This document shows, one piece after another, positions 1-8,765 of a stretch of DNA of 64,000 bases. A model generated the notes under the pieces. It had not been told where the DNA came from, did not search any database, and saw only the letters and a program-made list of their open reading frames with translations. The position numbers were made by a program, and so were the translations under genes. The first letter of the stretch is position 1. The number at the start of each line of letters is the position of its first letter. Source of the stretch: Marinitoga piezophila KA3 (GTDB taxonomy: Bacteria > Thermotogota > Thermotogae > Petrotogales > Petrotogaceae); contig NC_016751.1 of the NCBI RefSeq assembly GCF_000255135.1, positions 2,046,001 through 2,110,000 of the forward strand, in the 5' to 3' direction.

Positions 1-646
1 TAAATTTTCAATAGGCTTTTCTCCATCATATAGCTTTAATAGCTTTAATAATTTAAATATGAATTTAAGTTATAGTAAAACAGAATACAATTCACTAATA
101 ATAGACAAAAAAGAAGAGATTTCAGGTGGTCTGGGATACACATATTCACGTCTCGACTATCCATTTAGACCATATAATGGAACATATTATACATTACAAT
201 CATTTGGTGGTTTAAATATATCAAACACAGAAGAATATTATTATGGTGGATATACAGAATTTAAAGAATTCTATACATTATACAAATTTACATTTGCTGA
301 CAGATTAAAAGCAGGATATGTAAAAGATGACTTTAACCTATACGATTTTTATATAGGCGGAATGTATACAGTAAGAGGATATAATTTCTCAGAAAGAAAA
401 GGAAATATCATGTATTTAAACAATGCTGAAATTCAATATCAAATACAGAAAGAGGCAGTTCCAGTAGATGCATATATATTCTTTGATATAGGAAATGCTG
501 GGGACAATCTAAATTATGATCCTCTATGGGCATATGGCGCTGGTATAAAAATTACTTTACCAATGATAGGTCCAGTTAGATTTGAAGGTGTATTTGATAA
601 AGAGAATAAATTTAAATGGGCATTTGGATTTGGTCCTGTATTTTAA
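1..646 (+). CDS. Omp85/BamA-like outer-membrane beta-barrel protein, C-terminal part (5' end outside window)
   Basis: The reading frame is open to the left edge of the window, so the first visible Met at base 59 is not the start. What is visible is the last ~215 residues of a beta-barrel: alternating hydrophobic and aromatic strands, a VRGY motif near base 370 (the conserved loop motif of the Omp85/bacterial surface antigen family) and a C-terminal Phe typical of outer-membrane barrel signals (ends GPVF). Omp85 proteins insert or translocate proteins at the outer membrane (the toga in Thermotogota). The family call is firm; whether it is BamA itself or a paralogue cannot be judged without the POTRA region. 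A strong terminator follows. Confidence 0.85.
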   Translation, partial: KFSIGFSPSYSFNSFNNLNMNLSYSKTEYNSLIIDKKEEISGGLGYTYSRLDYPFRPYNGTYYTLQSFGGLNISNTEEYYYGGYTEFKEFYTLYKFTFADRLKAGYVKDDFNLYDFYIGGMYTVRGYNFSERKGNIMYLNNAEIQYQIQKEAVPVDAYIFFDIGNAGDNLNYDPLWAYGAGIKITLPMIGPVRFEGVFDKENKFKWAFGFGPVF

Positions 647-653
647 TAAAAAG

Positions 654-685
654 AAAAAGGGTTGTTCGAAAGAACAACCCTTTTT
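654..685. terminator. Bidirectional intrinsic terminator
   Basis: Perfect stem AAAAAGGGTTGTTC / GAACAACCCTTTTT around a GAAA tetraloop. The A-run and T-run on the two sides let it serve both the Omp85 gene (+) and the convergent amidotransferase gene (-). Confidence 0.93.
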
Positions 686-687
686 AA

Positions 688-1341
688 TTAAATATAAAGA
701 ATATTTTCCATTTTTCCATTAACTATTTTTGCCAGCATACCATTTTCAAAAGGGATAAATGAATTATCCATTTTTTCAGAAGCAACAATAAACCCTGTAT
801 CATTTTCTGTATACCACAGAGTAAAATAATCTTCTGTGCGTGTATAATTACAAAATACATATAATTCATTATTTCTAATCATTAAGAAATTTATACCCGA
901 ATAAGAATTTTTAGAAATAAACTCCTTAATCTTTTCCTTTAAATCATTGAAATTGTTAAAATCATACAAAGCCTTAAAATATTCAAAGCTATCTGTACCA
1001 AAAACATTATCTATCTTATCGAGATATATTGTCCCGTTATGTGAAAAAAAGGTATCTTTTATAAAATATGGATGCAACTGTAAAAAAGTTTTTTCAAGAT
1101 TATCAGAAGCTTTCCTTGCATGAATCATACCAAGGTATGATTCTATATTTAAATCATCTTCATTAAAAACCGGTTGCATGGATTTATGAAAAACCACTTC
1201 CTTATCAGAAACAAAAGCTGCAATCCCCCAGCCATCATCATGAGGAGCTTTAATTCCATCCTTCGCCATAGTCTTCAAATGATTAAACAAAAAATTTATA
1301 TTTTCATTTTTTTTAAATGAATAACCAATCATTCTACACAA
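688..1341 (-). CDS. Class II glutamine amidotransferase (YafJ/GATase_4-like)
   Basis: 217 residues. The best start is a TTG at 1339-1341: it sits just after a GGGGGG ribosome-binding site and places Cys directly after the initiator (L-C-R-M-I-G-Y), which class II amidotransferases need because the N-terminal Cys is the nucleophile after Met removal. The upstream extension to 1374 would bury this Cys. Further family motifs are HARKAS (about residue 78), the HPYF...SHNGT loop and SEKMDN near the C-terminus. These enzymes hydrolyse glutamine to release ammonia; the acceptor of stand-alone YafJ-type proteins is unknown. It is a single gene, convergent with the Omp85 gene. Confidence 0.85.
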   Translation of the reverse strand: MCRMIGYSFKKNENINFLFNHLKTMAKDGIKAPHDDGWGIAAFVSDKEVVFHKSMQPVFNEDDLNIESYLGMIHARKASDNLEKTFLQLHPYFIKDTFFSHNGTIYLDKIDNVFGTDSFEYFKALYDFNNFNDLKEKIKEFISKNSYSGINFLMIRNNELYVFCNYTRTEDYFTLWYTENDTGFIVASEKMDNSFIPFENGMLAKIVNGKMENILYI

Positions 1342-1601
1342 AAAAATCCCCCCTTTTAGTTTTGAATTATACAACTTTATCTTCTCTTTACAAAATGTAA
1401 AAAAATAATAAATTATACGAAAATTTAAGAAAGTAAGAGTATTTTAATTTTTATTGGAAATATTGGATAAATTTCAGAGATTTTTGAGGTTGAATTAAAA
1501 ATAAAATAAGGATATTATCATCTTAGGGAGATTTAATTAACCTTCTTTTAAATAAAAATTAAAATTATCATATAACTATTAATATTATTTGGGGGTTTCA
1601 A

Positions 1602-2672
1602 ATGACTTATATTGAAAAGAAGATAAAAGAATTCAAGGGATTTTGTGGTATTTTAGTAAAAGATTTAAAAAAGAATGAAATAATTTATTCTTATAATGAG
1701 AATAAATTCTTTACACCTGCTTCTGTGACAAAGTTATTTACCACATTTGCGGTATTTGAAATTTTTAAAAAAGAATATATATTTAGCACAAAATTTTATT
1801 TCACAAATGGCGATCTTATAGTAAAGGGGTGTGGAGATCCAACTATTGATTTAAAGACATTTGATATGATTTTAAACAAAATAAAAGAAAGATCAGGAAA
1901 GGTTTTTTTTGACACCTTAGTAATAGATGATTCACTATTTAATAACAATGAATTTTTTGGATATGGATGGATGTATAACGATGAAGAAAATCCTTATATA
2001 AAGCCATTTAATATAAAAGACTTTGTTCCGGAAAATAACTATTATGCAGAATTACTGGAATTATTAAAACCGTTGTTTATAAAACATAGATTTCCAATTG
2101 AGTGTATTAACAGTGGTAATGTAGAAGAAAAAGAAACTCCTTTTTATATTCATAAATCTGCTGAAATAGATAAAATCACAGAAATTATGATGAAAAACAG
2201 TGATAATTATATTGCAGAAATGTTCTTTAGAATGTTATCTGTAAAAAAATATGGCAAGGGCGAAATTGAAAAAAGTATAGAAGTTTTAAAAGAAGAATTA
2301 TATAAGAATCTTGGTCTCGAATATGAAGAAGATTATGTAATTACAGATGGAGCAGGATTATCAAGATACAATCTGATTTCACCATTAACAGCAGTAAAAG
2401 TATTTGAATATATGCTGGAAAAATACGGGGATAGATTTTTAAACATTCTTGCATATACCAAAAGTTATGGAACACTGGAAAATAGATTTAATTTTGATGT
2501 ATGGGGAAAAACCGGGACCTTAACAGGTGTTTCAGGATTAACTGGATTACTGATTACCAAAAAAGGGAGAAAATTTATTTTTTCATTATTTGAAAATAAT
2601 TATGTTTATGAAAAAACTTATGGAAAAATTTTTGAGAATGACATAATTAACTATTTATATAATACTTTTTAA
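1602..2672 (+). CDS. D-Ala-D-Ala carboxypeptidase/endopeptidase, PBP4-like (peptidase S13)
   Basis: 356 residues with the three active-site motifs of penicillin-binding S13 peptidases: SVTK at 41-44 (nucleophilic Ser), SDN near 199 and KTG near 302. These enzymes trim D-Ala or cleave peptide cross-links in peptidoglycan. It is shorter than E. coli DacB (about 477), consistent with loss of accessory domains. The start (GGGGG site 5 nt upstream) gives an N-terminus MTYIEKKIKE with no hydrophobic signal segment, which is odd for a periplasmic enzyme. It is followed after 17 nt by lysA and then an L,D-transpeptidase, a coherent cell-wall operon. Confidence 0.86.
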   Translation: MTYIEKKIKEFKGFCGILVKDLKKNEIIYSYNENKFFTPASVTKLFTTFAVFEIFKKEYIFSTKFYFTNGDLIVKGCGDPTIDLKTFDMILNKIKERSGKVFFDTLVIDDSLFNNNEFFGYGWMYNDEENPYIKPFNIKDFVPENNYYAELLELLKPLFIKHRFPIECINSGNVEEKETPFYIHKSAEIDKITEIMMKNSDNYIAEMFFRMLSVKKYGKGEIEKSIEVLKEELYKNLGLEYEEDYVITDGAGLSRYNLISPLTAVKVFEYMLEKYGDRFLNILAYTKSYGTLENRFNFDVWGKTGTLTGVSGLTGLLITKKGRKFIFSLFENNYVYEKTYGKIFENDIINYLYNTF

Positions 2673-2689
2673 ATTTCGGGAGGGCTAAC

Positions 2690-3850
2690 ATGGAAGAAAT
2701 ATTAAAAAAGATTGAAAGTGAATATGGAACGCCTGTTTATGTATATTTTGAAAAGGAAATAAAAAATCGCATTAAAAATGTTAAGGAAATCTTTGAAGGA
2801 ATAAACCTTATACCAACATTTGCATTAAAAGCAAACAATAATCCTGCTTTAATTAAAATTATGTACGAATCTGGTTTTGGGGCAGATATAGTTACAGTTG
2901 GTGAATATAAAGGAGCAGAAATAGCAGGAGTTCCAAAAGAAAAAATAGTATGGAATGGAAATGGCAAAAGCAAAGAAGATATGAAATTTCTAAAAGATAA
3001 GATAAAGTATGTAAATATAGATTCCTTTGAAGAAATGGAATTATGGAAAAACATTAAAACAGAAAATATTGAATTCTTTTTAAGAGTTAATCCAGATGTT
3101 GACGCCAAAACACATCCGCATATTTCCACAGGTTTAAAGAAAAATAAATTTGGTATTCCAGCTGTTAAACTGGAAGAATTTATGAACAAATATAACGATA
3201 ATAGAATAAAAGGAATACATTTTCATATAGGATCTCAAATTACTGAAATTTCACCATTTATAGATGCGTTTAAAATCGGATTGGAAATTTCAAAAAAATA
3301 TAATTTCAAAAAAATAAACATAGGCGGAGGCTGGGGAATAAATTATGATGGAAAAGAAATTAATTTAAATGAATACAAAGAAAAAGTTATTCCGATCTTA
3401 AAATATTATGATGAAGTAATACTGGAATTGGGAAGATATATAATGGGGCCATCAGGAATATTATTGCTCAATATTACACGCGTGAAACAGGGAATTGATA
3501 AGGTATTTGTTGTAACTAACGGTGGAATGAATCTATTAATAAGACCGGTGTTATACAATGCATATCATGAACCGGTATTCTTAAATCCAACAGGCAAAAA
3601 AGCTAAAATAGACATAGTTGGACCATTATGCGAAAGTGGAGATAAGTTATTATGGGATAAAGAGCTGCCAATACCAGAAGAAAATTCTCTTGTTTACTTT
3701 AAAAACGCAGGTGCATATGGCTTTTCAATGTCTAATAACTACAATTCAACCTTAAAACCTGCAGAAGTTCTTATTACCGAAAATGAAGAAATAAAATTAA
3801 TAAGAAAAAGAGAAAGCTATGAAGATTTATACAAAAATATAATACTTTAA
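2690..3850 (+). CDS. lysA: Diaminopimelate decarboxylase
   Basis: 386 residues, fold type III PLP enzyme converting meso-diaminopimelate to L-lysine in the cytoplasm. Visible motifs are FALKAN with the PLP-binding Lys near residue 47, HFHIGSQ near 180, the phosphate-binding GGGWG glycine loop, ELGRY, and the C-terminal CESGD catalytic motif followed by a GAYGFSMSNNYN segment. The length is close to that of typical LysA (about 390-420). It lies between two peptidoglycan enzymes with gaps of only 17 and 14 nt, so it is probably co-transcribed; diaminopimelate or lysine is also a cell-wall building block. Related PLP decarboxylases act on ornithine or carboxynorspermidine, but the CESGD context and length favour LysA. 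Confidence 0.92.
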   Translation: MEEILKKIESEYGTPVYVYFEKEIKNRIKNVKEIFEGINLIPTFALKANNNPALIKIMYESGFGADIVTVGEYKGAEIAGVPKEKIVWNGNGKSKEDMKFLKDKIKYVNIDSFEEMELWKNIKTENIEFFLRVNPDVDAKTHPHISTGLKKNKFGIPAVKLEEFMNKYNDNRIKGIHFHIGSQITEISPFIDAFKIGLEISKKYNFKKINIGGGWGINYDGKEINLNEYKEKVIPILKYYDEVILELGRYIMGPSGILLLNITRVKQGIDKVFVVTNGGMNLLIRPVLYNAYHEPVFLNPTGKKAKIDIVGPLCESGDKLLWDKELPIPEENSLVYFKNAGAYGFSMSNNYNSTLKPAEVLITENEEIKLIRKRESYEDLYKNIIL

Positions 3851-3864
3851 AAGAGGGGATTACA

Positions 3865-4668
3865 ATGAATGAATATTTTTATGATAAAAAAGAAACATTT
3901 GGTTTTAAAAAGGAAATAGCGGGATTTAATATATATGAACCTTTCTATCGTGAGCTAAACTTAAAAGATAAAGGATCAGATGTATGGAGGTTAAAATATT
4001 TATATTCACGATATCTATTCTATAAAGGAAAAGGGACAGATTACATTATAAACAATGAGCTTGATGAAAATTTCTTTAGTAGTTTTAAAAATTTTATGAA
4101 AGAAAATAATATAAATTCAGAAATTATAAACAGAGAGGCAATAAAAAAACTCCTTGATAATGTTAACGAAGAATTTTATTTCTTCGTTGAAGTTGAACTT
4201 CCTGATAACAGAGAAAATCCAGGAATATTTAAATTATATGATAATACAGGCAATATGTTGTTTTCATGTAAGGTTAGGGGGCATGGACAACATGACGTTG
4301 AAACACAGAAAAGTCAGGCTATGGAAGATGGAGACACTCCAATAGGTATATATATCGCTTCATATGAATCAGGGATATTAAAAAATAATGTGAAAGATTA
4401 TGGTCCAGGAGGGCTTTTTAGATTATGGTATCCATTATATGGCTATGCTTATGATATTTATAAAGTAAATAGAGATGGGATATTAATACATTCTGGAACT
4501 ACAAATGAGGATTTAAGAAGATCTCATGGTTGCGTTGTAATGCATAACGATAATGTACTAAAAGTGCAAAAAATAATGATAGAAAAAATAAAACATCCAT
4601 ATATAATGCCAACAAAATATGTGGAGTTTTATACAGGTATTGTATTCATAAAAAGAAGGATACCTTGA
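3865..4668 (+). CDS. L,D-transpeptidase (YkuD) with N-terminal peptidoglycan-binding-like domain
   Basis: 267 residues. The C-terminal half carries the YkuD signature: HSG near 210 followed by SHGC with the catalytic Cys near 221, then VVMHND. L,D-transpeptidases form 3-3 cross-links or attach proteins to peptidoglycan. The Arg usual after the catalytic Cys (CIR/CVR) is Val here. The N-terminal ~90 residues (GSDVWRLKYLYSRYLF ... ELDENFFSSFKNFMKENN) resemble a PG_binding_1 three-helix domain. No signal peptide is visible from the chosen start (GAGGGG site 7 nt upstream). It directly follows lysA; the next gene starts 28 nt downstream with no terminator between. Confidence 0.85.
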   Translation: MNEYFYDKKETFGFKKEIAGFNIYEPFYRELNLKDKGSDVWRLKYLYSRYLFYKGKGTDYIINNELDENFFSSFKNFMKENNINSEIINREAIKKLLDNVNEEFYFFVEVELPDNRENPGIFKLYDNTGNMLFSCKVRGHGQHDVETQKSQAMEDGDTPIGIYIASYESGILKNNVKDYGPGGLFRLWYPLYGYAYDIYKVNRDGILIHSGTTNEDLRRSHGCVVMHNDNVLKVQKIMIEKIKHPYIMPTKYVEFYTGIVFIKRRIP

Positions 4669-4696
4669 GTGCCATATTAAAAAGGGAGGGGTAAAA

Positions 4697-6553
4697 GTGA
4701 GAAAGTTTTTATTGGTAGGGGTTTTGATTATTGCTATTTTGTCTTTTGCTGCAGTAAAGGATCCAGAAACATTAGTAAGCTTAGCCATTGGTGATCCAAG
4801 TACATTGGACCCACATAGGGCATATGACCTTGCAAGTGGAGAGGTTATATACAATGTTTATGATATGCTTCTTGAATATGATGGATCCAGTTTAAGCAAA
4901 TTTTTGCCAAGATTAGCAGAAGAAGTGCCAACAGTTGAAAATGGATTAATTTCACCAGATGGAAAAACATACAAATTCAAAATTAGAAAAGGTGTTAAAT
5001 TCCACAGTGGAAACGAATTAACACCATATGATGTTGAATACACCTTTGAAAGAGCATTAATAGGTGATCCAGGGGGAGGACCTATCTGGATGTTCTATGA
5101 AGTATTCTTTGGTAAATACTTTGGATTAAAAGATGCTGTAAAGGGATTAACAGGTCATGCTTGGTCAGAATTAGTTAATATTGATACCGGAGAACCAACA
5201 AGTCCTGAAGCAAAAAAGATTCTTGAAGATTTCTACAAAAAATATATCGATCCTGTAGTAGAAGTTGATGGAGATTATGTAGTATTTCATTTAGCAGAAC
5301 CAAAAGCATACTTTTTAAACATTATTACAGGTTCTTCCTGGGGTGCAATTTTAGATAGTAAAAAGGCTAAAGAAATTGGATTATGGGATGGAAAGGTAGA
5401 CGGATGGTGGAAATATCATGACTGGAAAAAAGAAGATTCACCGTTACATTTAACAGAAATAGGTTCAGGACCATATATTCTTGACAGATGGGATAGAACA
5501 GAAGGTAAAGTTATATTAAAAGCATTTGAAGACTACTGGAGAGGACCAGCAAAATTAAAGAATATAGTAATATGGGTTGTATCTGAATGGTCAACAAGAA
5601 AAGCAATGCTTGAAAAAGGTGATGCAGATGTTGTTATAGCTCCAACCCAGTATTTGTCACAATTAAGGGATAATCCGGATATAGAAATAATAGATAACTT
5701 ACCAAGAGCAACAGTGAATACAATAAGTTTTATCTGGCAGGTAAAAGCAGGTTCACCATATGCAGGAAGTGGAAAACTTGACGGTAAAGGTATACCACTT
5801 GATTTCTTCTCAGATAAAAATGTAAGATTGGCATTCTTAAGGTCAATAAATTATCAGAAGATAATAGATGATGTTATGGATGGATATGGTATGATTGTAC
5901 CTGCAATATTGCCTAAAGGATTCTTGGGATATGATGATTCATTACCAAAACCAAGATTTAGCATTGAAGAAGCAACAAAATACTTCAAGAGAGCATTTAG
6001 AGGTCAGTTATGGAGAAAAGGATTTAAAATGATAGTATTGTATAACACAGGAAACGAAACAAGACAGAAAACAGCAGAATTATTAGCAGATACATTAAAA
6101 CAGATAAATCCAAAATTCCAGATAGAGACAAGAGGAGTTCAATGGCCAACATATCTTGATGCAAGAAAGAACAGTAAAATACCTATTTATATAGGTGGTT
6201 GGGTTGCAGACTATCCAGATCCAAACAACTTTATTTACACATTCTATCACAGTAATGGAACATATGGAAGTTTCTTTGGAGAAAAATATAAGGTATTTGC
6301 AAATAAACCACAGGCATTCTTTGGCGGAAAATCATTAAATCAAATGATAGAAGATGCAGTTGCAGAAACAAATCCGGCTAAAAGACAGGAAATGTATGTA
6401 AAAATTCAGCAATTTGTTATAAGAGAAGGTATAGGAGCACCATTATTCCAGACAATAGGAGTAAGAGTTCAGAGATCTTGGGTTAAAGGTTGGGTGCCAA
6501 ATCCTATAAGACCAGGTGACGATTATTACAAAATGTGGAAATCAGATAAATAA
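4697..6553 (+). CDS. Oligopeptide-type ABC transporter substrate-binding protein (SBP family 5), paralogue 1
   Basis: 618 residues from a GTG start with a GGGAGGGG site. The N-terminus MRKFLLVGVLIIAILSFAA is a signal peptide, so the protein is exported. SBP_bac_5 features include PSTLDPHRAYD near 35, the GVKFHSGNELTPYDVEYTFERA block near 100, and a C-terminal ADYPDPNNFIYTFYHS block. It binds peptides or, in Thermotogota, sometimes oligosaccharides; specificity cannot be read from sequence. It is the last gene of the cell-wall run and is separated by a terminator from a close paralogue at 6789 that heads the transporter operon. The two proteins align almost end to end with many identical blocks. 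Confidence 0.92.
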   Translation: MRKFLLVGVLIIAILSFAAVKDPETLVSLAIGDPSTLDPHRAYDLASGEVIYNVYDMLLEYDGSSLSKFLPRLAEEVPTVENGLISPDGKTYKFKIRKGVKFHSGNELTPYDVEYTFERALIGDPGGGPIWMFYEVFFGKYFGLKDAVKGLTGHAWSELVNIDTGEPTSPEAKKILEDFYKKYIDPVVEVDGDYVVFHLAEPKAYFLNIITGSSWGAILDSKKAKEIGLWDGKVDGWWKYHDWKKEDSPLHLTEIGSGPYILDRWDRTEGKVILKAFEDYWRGPAKLKNIVIWVVSEWSTRKAMLEKGDADVVIAPTQYLSQLRDNPDIEIIDNLPRATVNTISFIWQVKAGSPYAGSGKLDGKGIPLDFFSDKNVRLAFLRSINYQKIIDDVMDGYGMIVPAILPKGFLGYDDSLPKPRFSIEEATKYFKRAFRGQLWRKGFKMIVLYNTGNETRQKTAELLADTLKQINPKFQIETRGVQWPTYLDARKNSKIPIYIGGWVADYPDPNNFIYTFYHSNGTYGSFFGEKYKVFANKPQAFFGGKSLNQMIEDAVAETNPAKRQEMYVKIQQFVIREGIGAPLFQTIGVRVQRSWVKGWVPNPIRPGDDYYKMWKSDK

Positions 6554-6564
6554 TTTTTAACGCA

Positions 6565-6592
6565 AAAGAGGCGGGAAAATCCGCCTCTTTTT
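6565..6592 (+). terminator. Intrinsic terminator after binding protein 1
   Basis: Stem AAAGAGGCGG / CCGCCTCTTT with a six-base loop, followed by a T-run. It isolates binding-protein gene 1 from the transporter genes downstream. Confidence 0.93.
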
Positions 6593-6723
6593 ATAAAATA
6601 AGGAGAATATGAAAGAAATTTCATTATAATAAGTTTTTTTAATTTATTTAGATTTATTATAATGAAATACGAACGAAAATAATGTTGTCCCTTCTTAATC
6701 TATAAGAAACTTTGATAAAGTAT

Positions 6724-6752
6724 TTGTAATTTTTGAATTTTTGTGGTAAAAT
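6724..6752 (+). promoter_or_regulatory. Sigma-70-type promoter of binding protein 2
   Basis: TTGTAA (6724-6729), 17-nt spacer, TAAAAT (6747-6752), 36 nt before the ATG and downstream of a terminator. No other good candidate is seen in this 235-nt gap. Confidence 0.6.
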
Positions 6753-6788
6753 ATATCCGGAATAAATTTTATACAAGGAGGGGACTGT

Positions 6789-8624
6789 ATGAAGAAACTT
6801 TTAGTGGCACTTTTAGTGGTAGTTTCAGTGTTTGCATTTGCTACAGTTATGAACCCCGATACAATCGTTGACTTAACAATCGGGGAACCAAGTACATTAG
6901 ATCCACATCAGGCTTATGATACAGCTAGTGGAGAAGTTATTTTTAACGTTTATGACAACCTTATTGAATATGTTGGTTCAAGCTTGAGCGAATTTGCTCC
7001 AAGAATAGCTGAATCATGGGAAGTAAACGGAAACACAGTTAAATTTAAAATTAGAAAAGGTGTTAAATTCCACAGCGGAAACGAATTAACACCATACGAT
7101 GTTGAATACACATTCGAAAGAGCATTAATAGGAAATCCTGGTGGAGGACCTATCTGGATGTTCTACGAAGTATTCTTTGGAGATTACTTCAGTTTAAAAT
7201 CAGCAGTTAAAGGTTTAACAGGTCACTCATGGAATGAATTAGTAAATCCAGAAACAAAAGAACCTGTTAACGATGAAGCAAAACAGATCTTATTAGACTT
7301 CTACAAAAAATACATCGATTCAAAAGTTGAAGTTCAGGGAGATTATGTAATTTTCCATTTAGCAGCACCAAAAGCTTACTTCTTAAACGTTATTGCTCAG
7401 GGTTCATCATGGGGAGCAATTTTAGACAGCAAAGCTGCTAAGGACTTAGGATTATGGGACGGTAAAGCAGATGGATGGTGGAAATTCCACGACTGGAAAA
7501 AAGAATCTTCACCATTATACGCAAAAGAAATCGGTTCAGGTCCATATGAATTAGTTGAATGGAACAGAGCAGAACAGAAAGTTATCTTAAAAGCATTCGA
7601 TGAATACTGGAGAGGTCCAGCTAAGATAAAGAATGTAGTTATCTGGGGTGTTGACGAATGGTCAACAAGAAAAGCTATGTTAGAAAAAGGTGAAGCAGAT
7701 ATCGCAGCAGTTCCAACACAATACTTAGATCAGGTAAGAGGAAATCCTGATTTAGAAGTTATTGAAGGATTACCAAGCGTATCAGTTACAACACTTAACT
7801 TCAACTGGCAGGTAAAACCAGATTCACCATATATCGGAAGCGGAAAATTAGACGGACAGGGTATTCCTGTAGACTTCTTTGCAGACAAAAACGTAAGATT
7901 AGGTTTCATTGCTTCATTTGATTACCAGAAGATGATTGATGAAGTATTAAACGGATTTGGTGAATTAGTACCTACAGCATTACCAAAAGGATTCTTGGGT
8001 TACGATGATAACTTACCAAAACCAAAATATGACTTAACAGCAGCAACAAGATACTTCAAGAGAGCATTCAGAGGACAACTCTGGAGAAAAGGATTCAAAA
8101 TGACAATTCTTTACAATACAGGTAACGAAGCAAGACAGAAATCAGCAGAATTATTAGCAGACTCATTAAAGAAAATCAATCCTAAATTCCAGGTTGAAGC
8201 AAGAGGTGTTCAGTGGCCAACATTCTTAGATGCAAGAAAGAACGGTAAAATGCCATTATACATCCTTGGTTGGTTAGCTGACTATCCAGATCCAAACAAC
8301 TTTATTTACACATTCTACCACAGTGATGGTGACTATGGTTACTACTTTGGAGATAAATATGCAGAATTTGCAAACAAACCACAGGCATTCTTTGGCGGTA
8401 AATCATTGAACCAGATGATTATCGATGCTGCATCTGCAACAGATCCAAAAGTTAGGGAAGAAAAATACATTAAGATTCAGGAATTTGTAATTAGAGAAGG
8501 ATTAGGCGTACCTCTTTATCAGCCAATTGGTGTAAGGGTACACAGAAAATGGTTAAAAGGTTGGTATCCAAACGCAATTAGACCAGGTGACGATTATTAC
8601 AGATATTACAAATCAGACGAATAA
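6789..8624 (+). CDS. Oligopeptide-type ABC transporter substrate-binding protein (SBP family 5), paralogue 2
   Basis: 611 residues with signal peptide MKKLLVALLVVVSVFAFA and a GGAGGGG ribosome-binding site. Same SBP_bac_5 blocks as the gene at 4697 (PSTLDPHQAYD, FHSGNELTPYDVEY, DYPDPNNFIYTFYHS). Codon choice differs visibly: this copy uses more C-ending Asn/Tyr/Phe/His codons (AAC, TAC, TTC, CAC) than its paralogue, a pattern often seen in highly expressed genes. It has its own promoter and a terminator, then the permease gene 142 nt on, so it is likely transcribed to a much higher level than the membrane components, as is common for binding proteins. Confidence 0.93.
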   Translation: MKKLLVALLVVVSVFAFATVMNPDTIVDLTIGEPSTLDPHQAYDTASGEVIFNVYDNLIEYVGSSLSEFAPRIAESWEVNGNTVKFKIRKGVKFHSGNELTPYDVEYTFERALIGNPGGGPIWMFYEVFFGDYFSLKSAVKGLTGHSWNELVNPETKEPVNDEAKQILLDFYKKYIDSKVEVQGDYVIFHLAAPKAYFLNVIAQGSSWGAILDSKAAKDLGLWDGKADGWWKFHDWKKESSPLYAKEIGSGPYELVEWNRAEQKVILKAFDEYWRGPAKIKNVVIWGVDEWSTRKAMLEKGEADIAAVPTQYLDQVRGNPDLEVIEGLPSVSVTTLNFNWQVKPDSPYIGSGKLDGQGIPVDFFADKNVRLGFIASFDYQKMIDEVLNGFGELVPTALPKGFLGYDDNLPKPKYDLTAATRYFKRAFRGQLWRKGFKMTILYNTGNEARQKSAELLADSLKKINPKFQVEARGVQWPTFLDARKNGKMPLYILGWLADYPDPNNFIYTFYHSDGDYGYYFGDKYAEFANKPQAFFGGKSLNQMIIDAASATDPKVREEKYIKIQEFVIREGLGVPLYQPIGVRVHRKWLKGWYPNAIRPGDDYYRYYKSDE

Positions 8625-8661
8625 TTGAAAAATATTTCATTATTTATAATTAAATTCGTAT

Positions 8662-8696
8662 AAAGGGGAGGGGTTGAACCCTCTCCTTATTTTTTT
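8662..8696 (+). terminator. Intrinsic terminator between binding protein 2 and permease genes
   Basis: Imperfect GC-rich stem AAGGGGAGGGGTT / AACCCTCTCCTT followed by TATTTTTTT. It is probably partial, leaving read-through into the permease genes, but a TATAAT at 8723-8728 upstream of the permease could also start a separate transcript. Confidence 0.85.
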
Positions 8697-8765
8697 GAAT
8701 TTTTAATGTTATGTTTATATGATATAATAAAATGGTTTTTAATTTATTAAGATGGAGGTGTAGTT

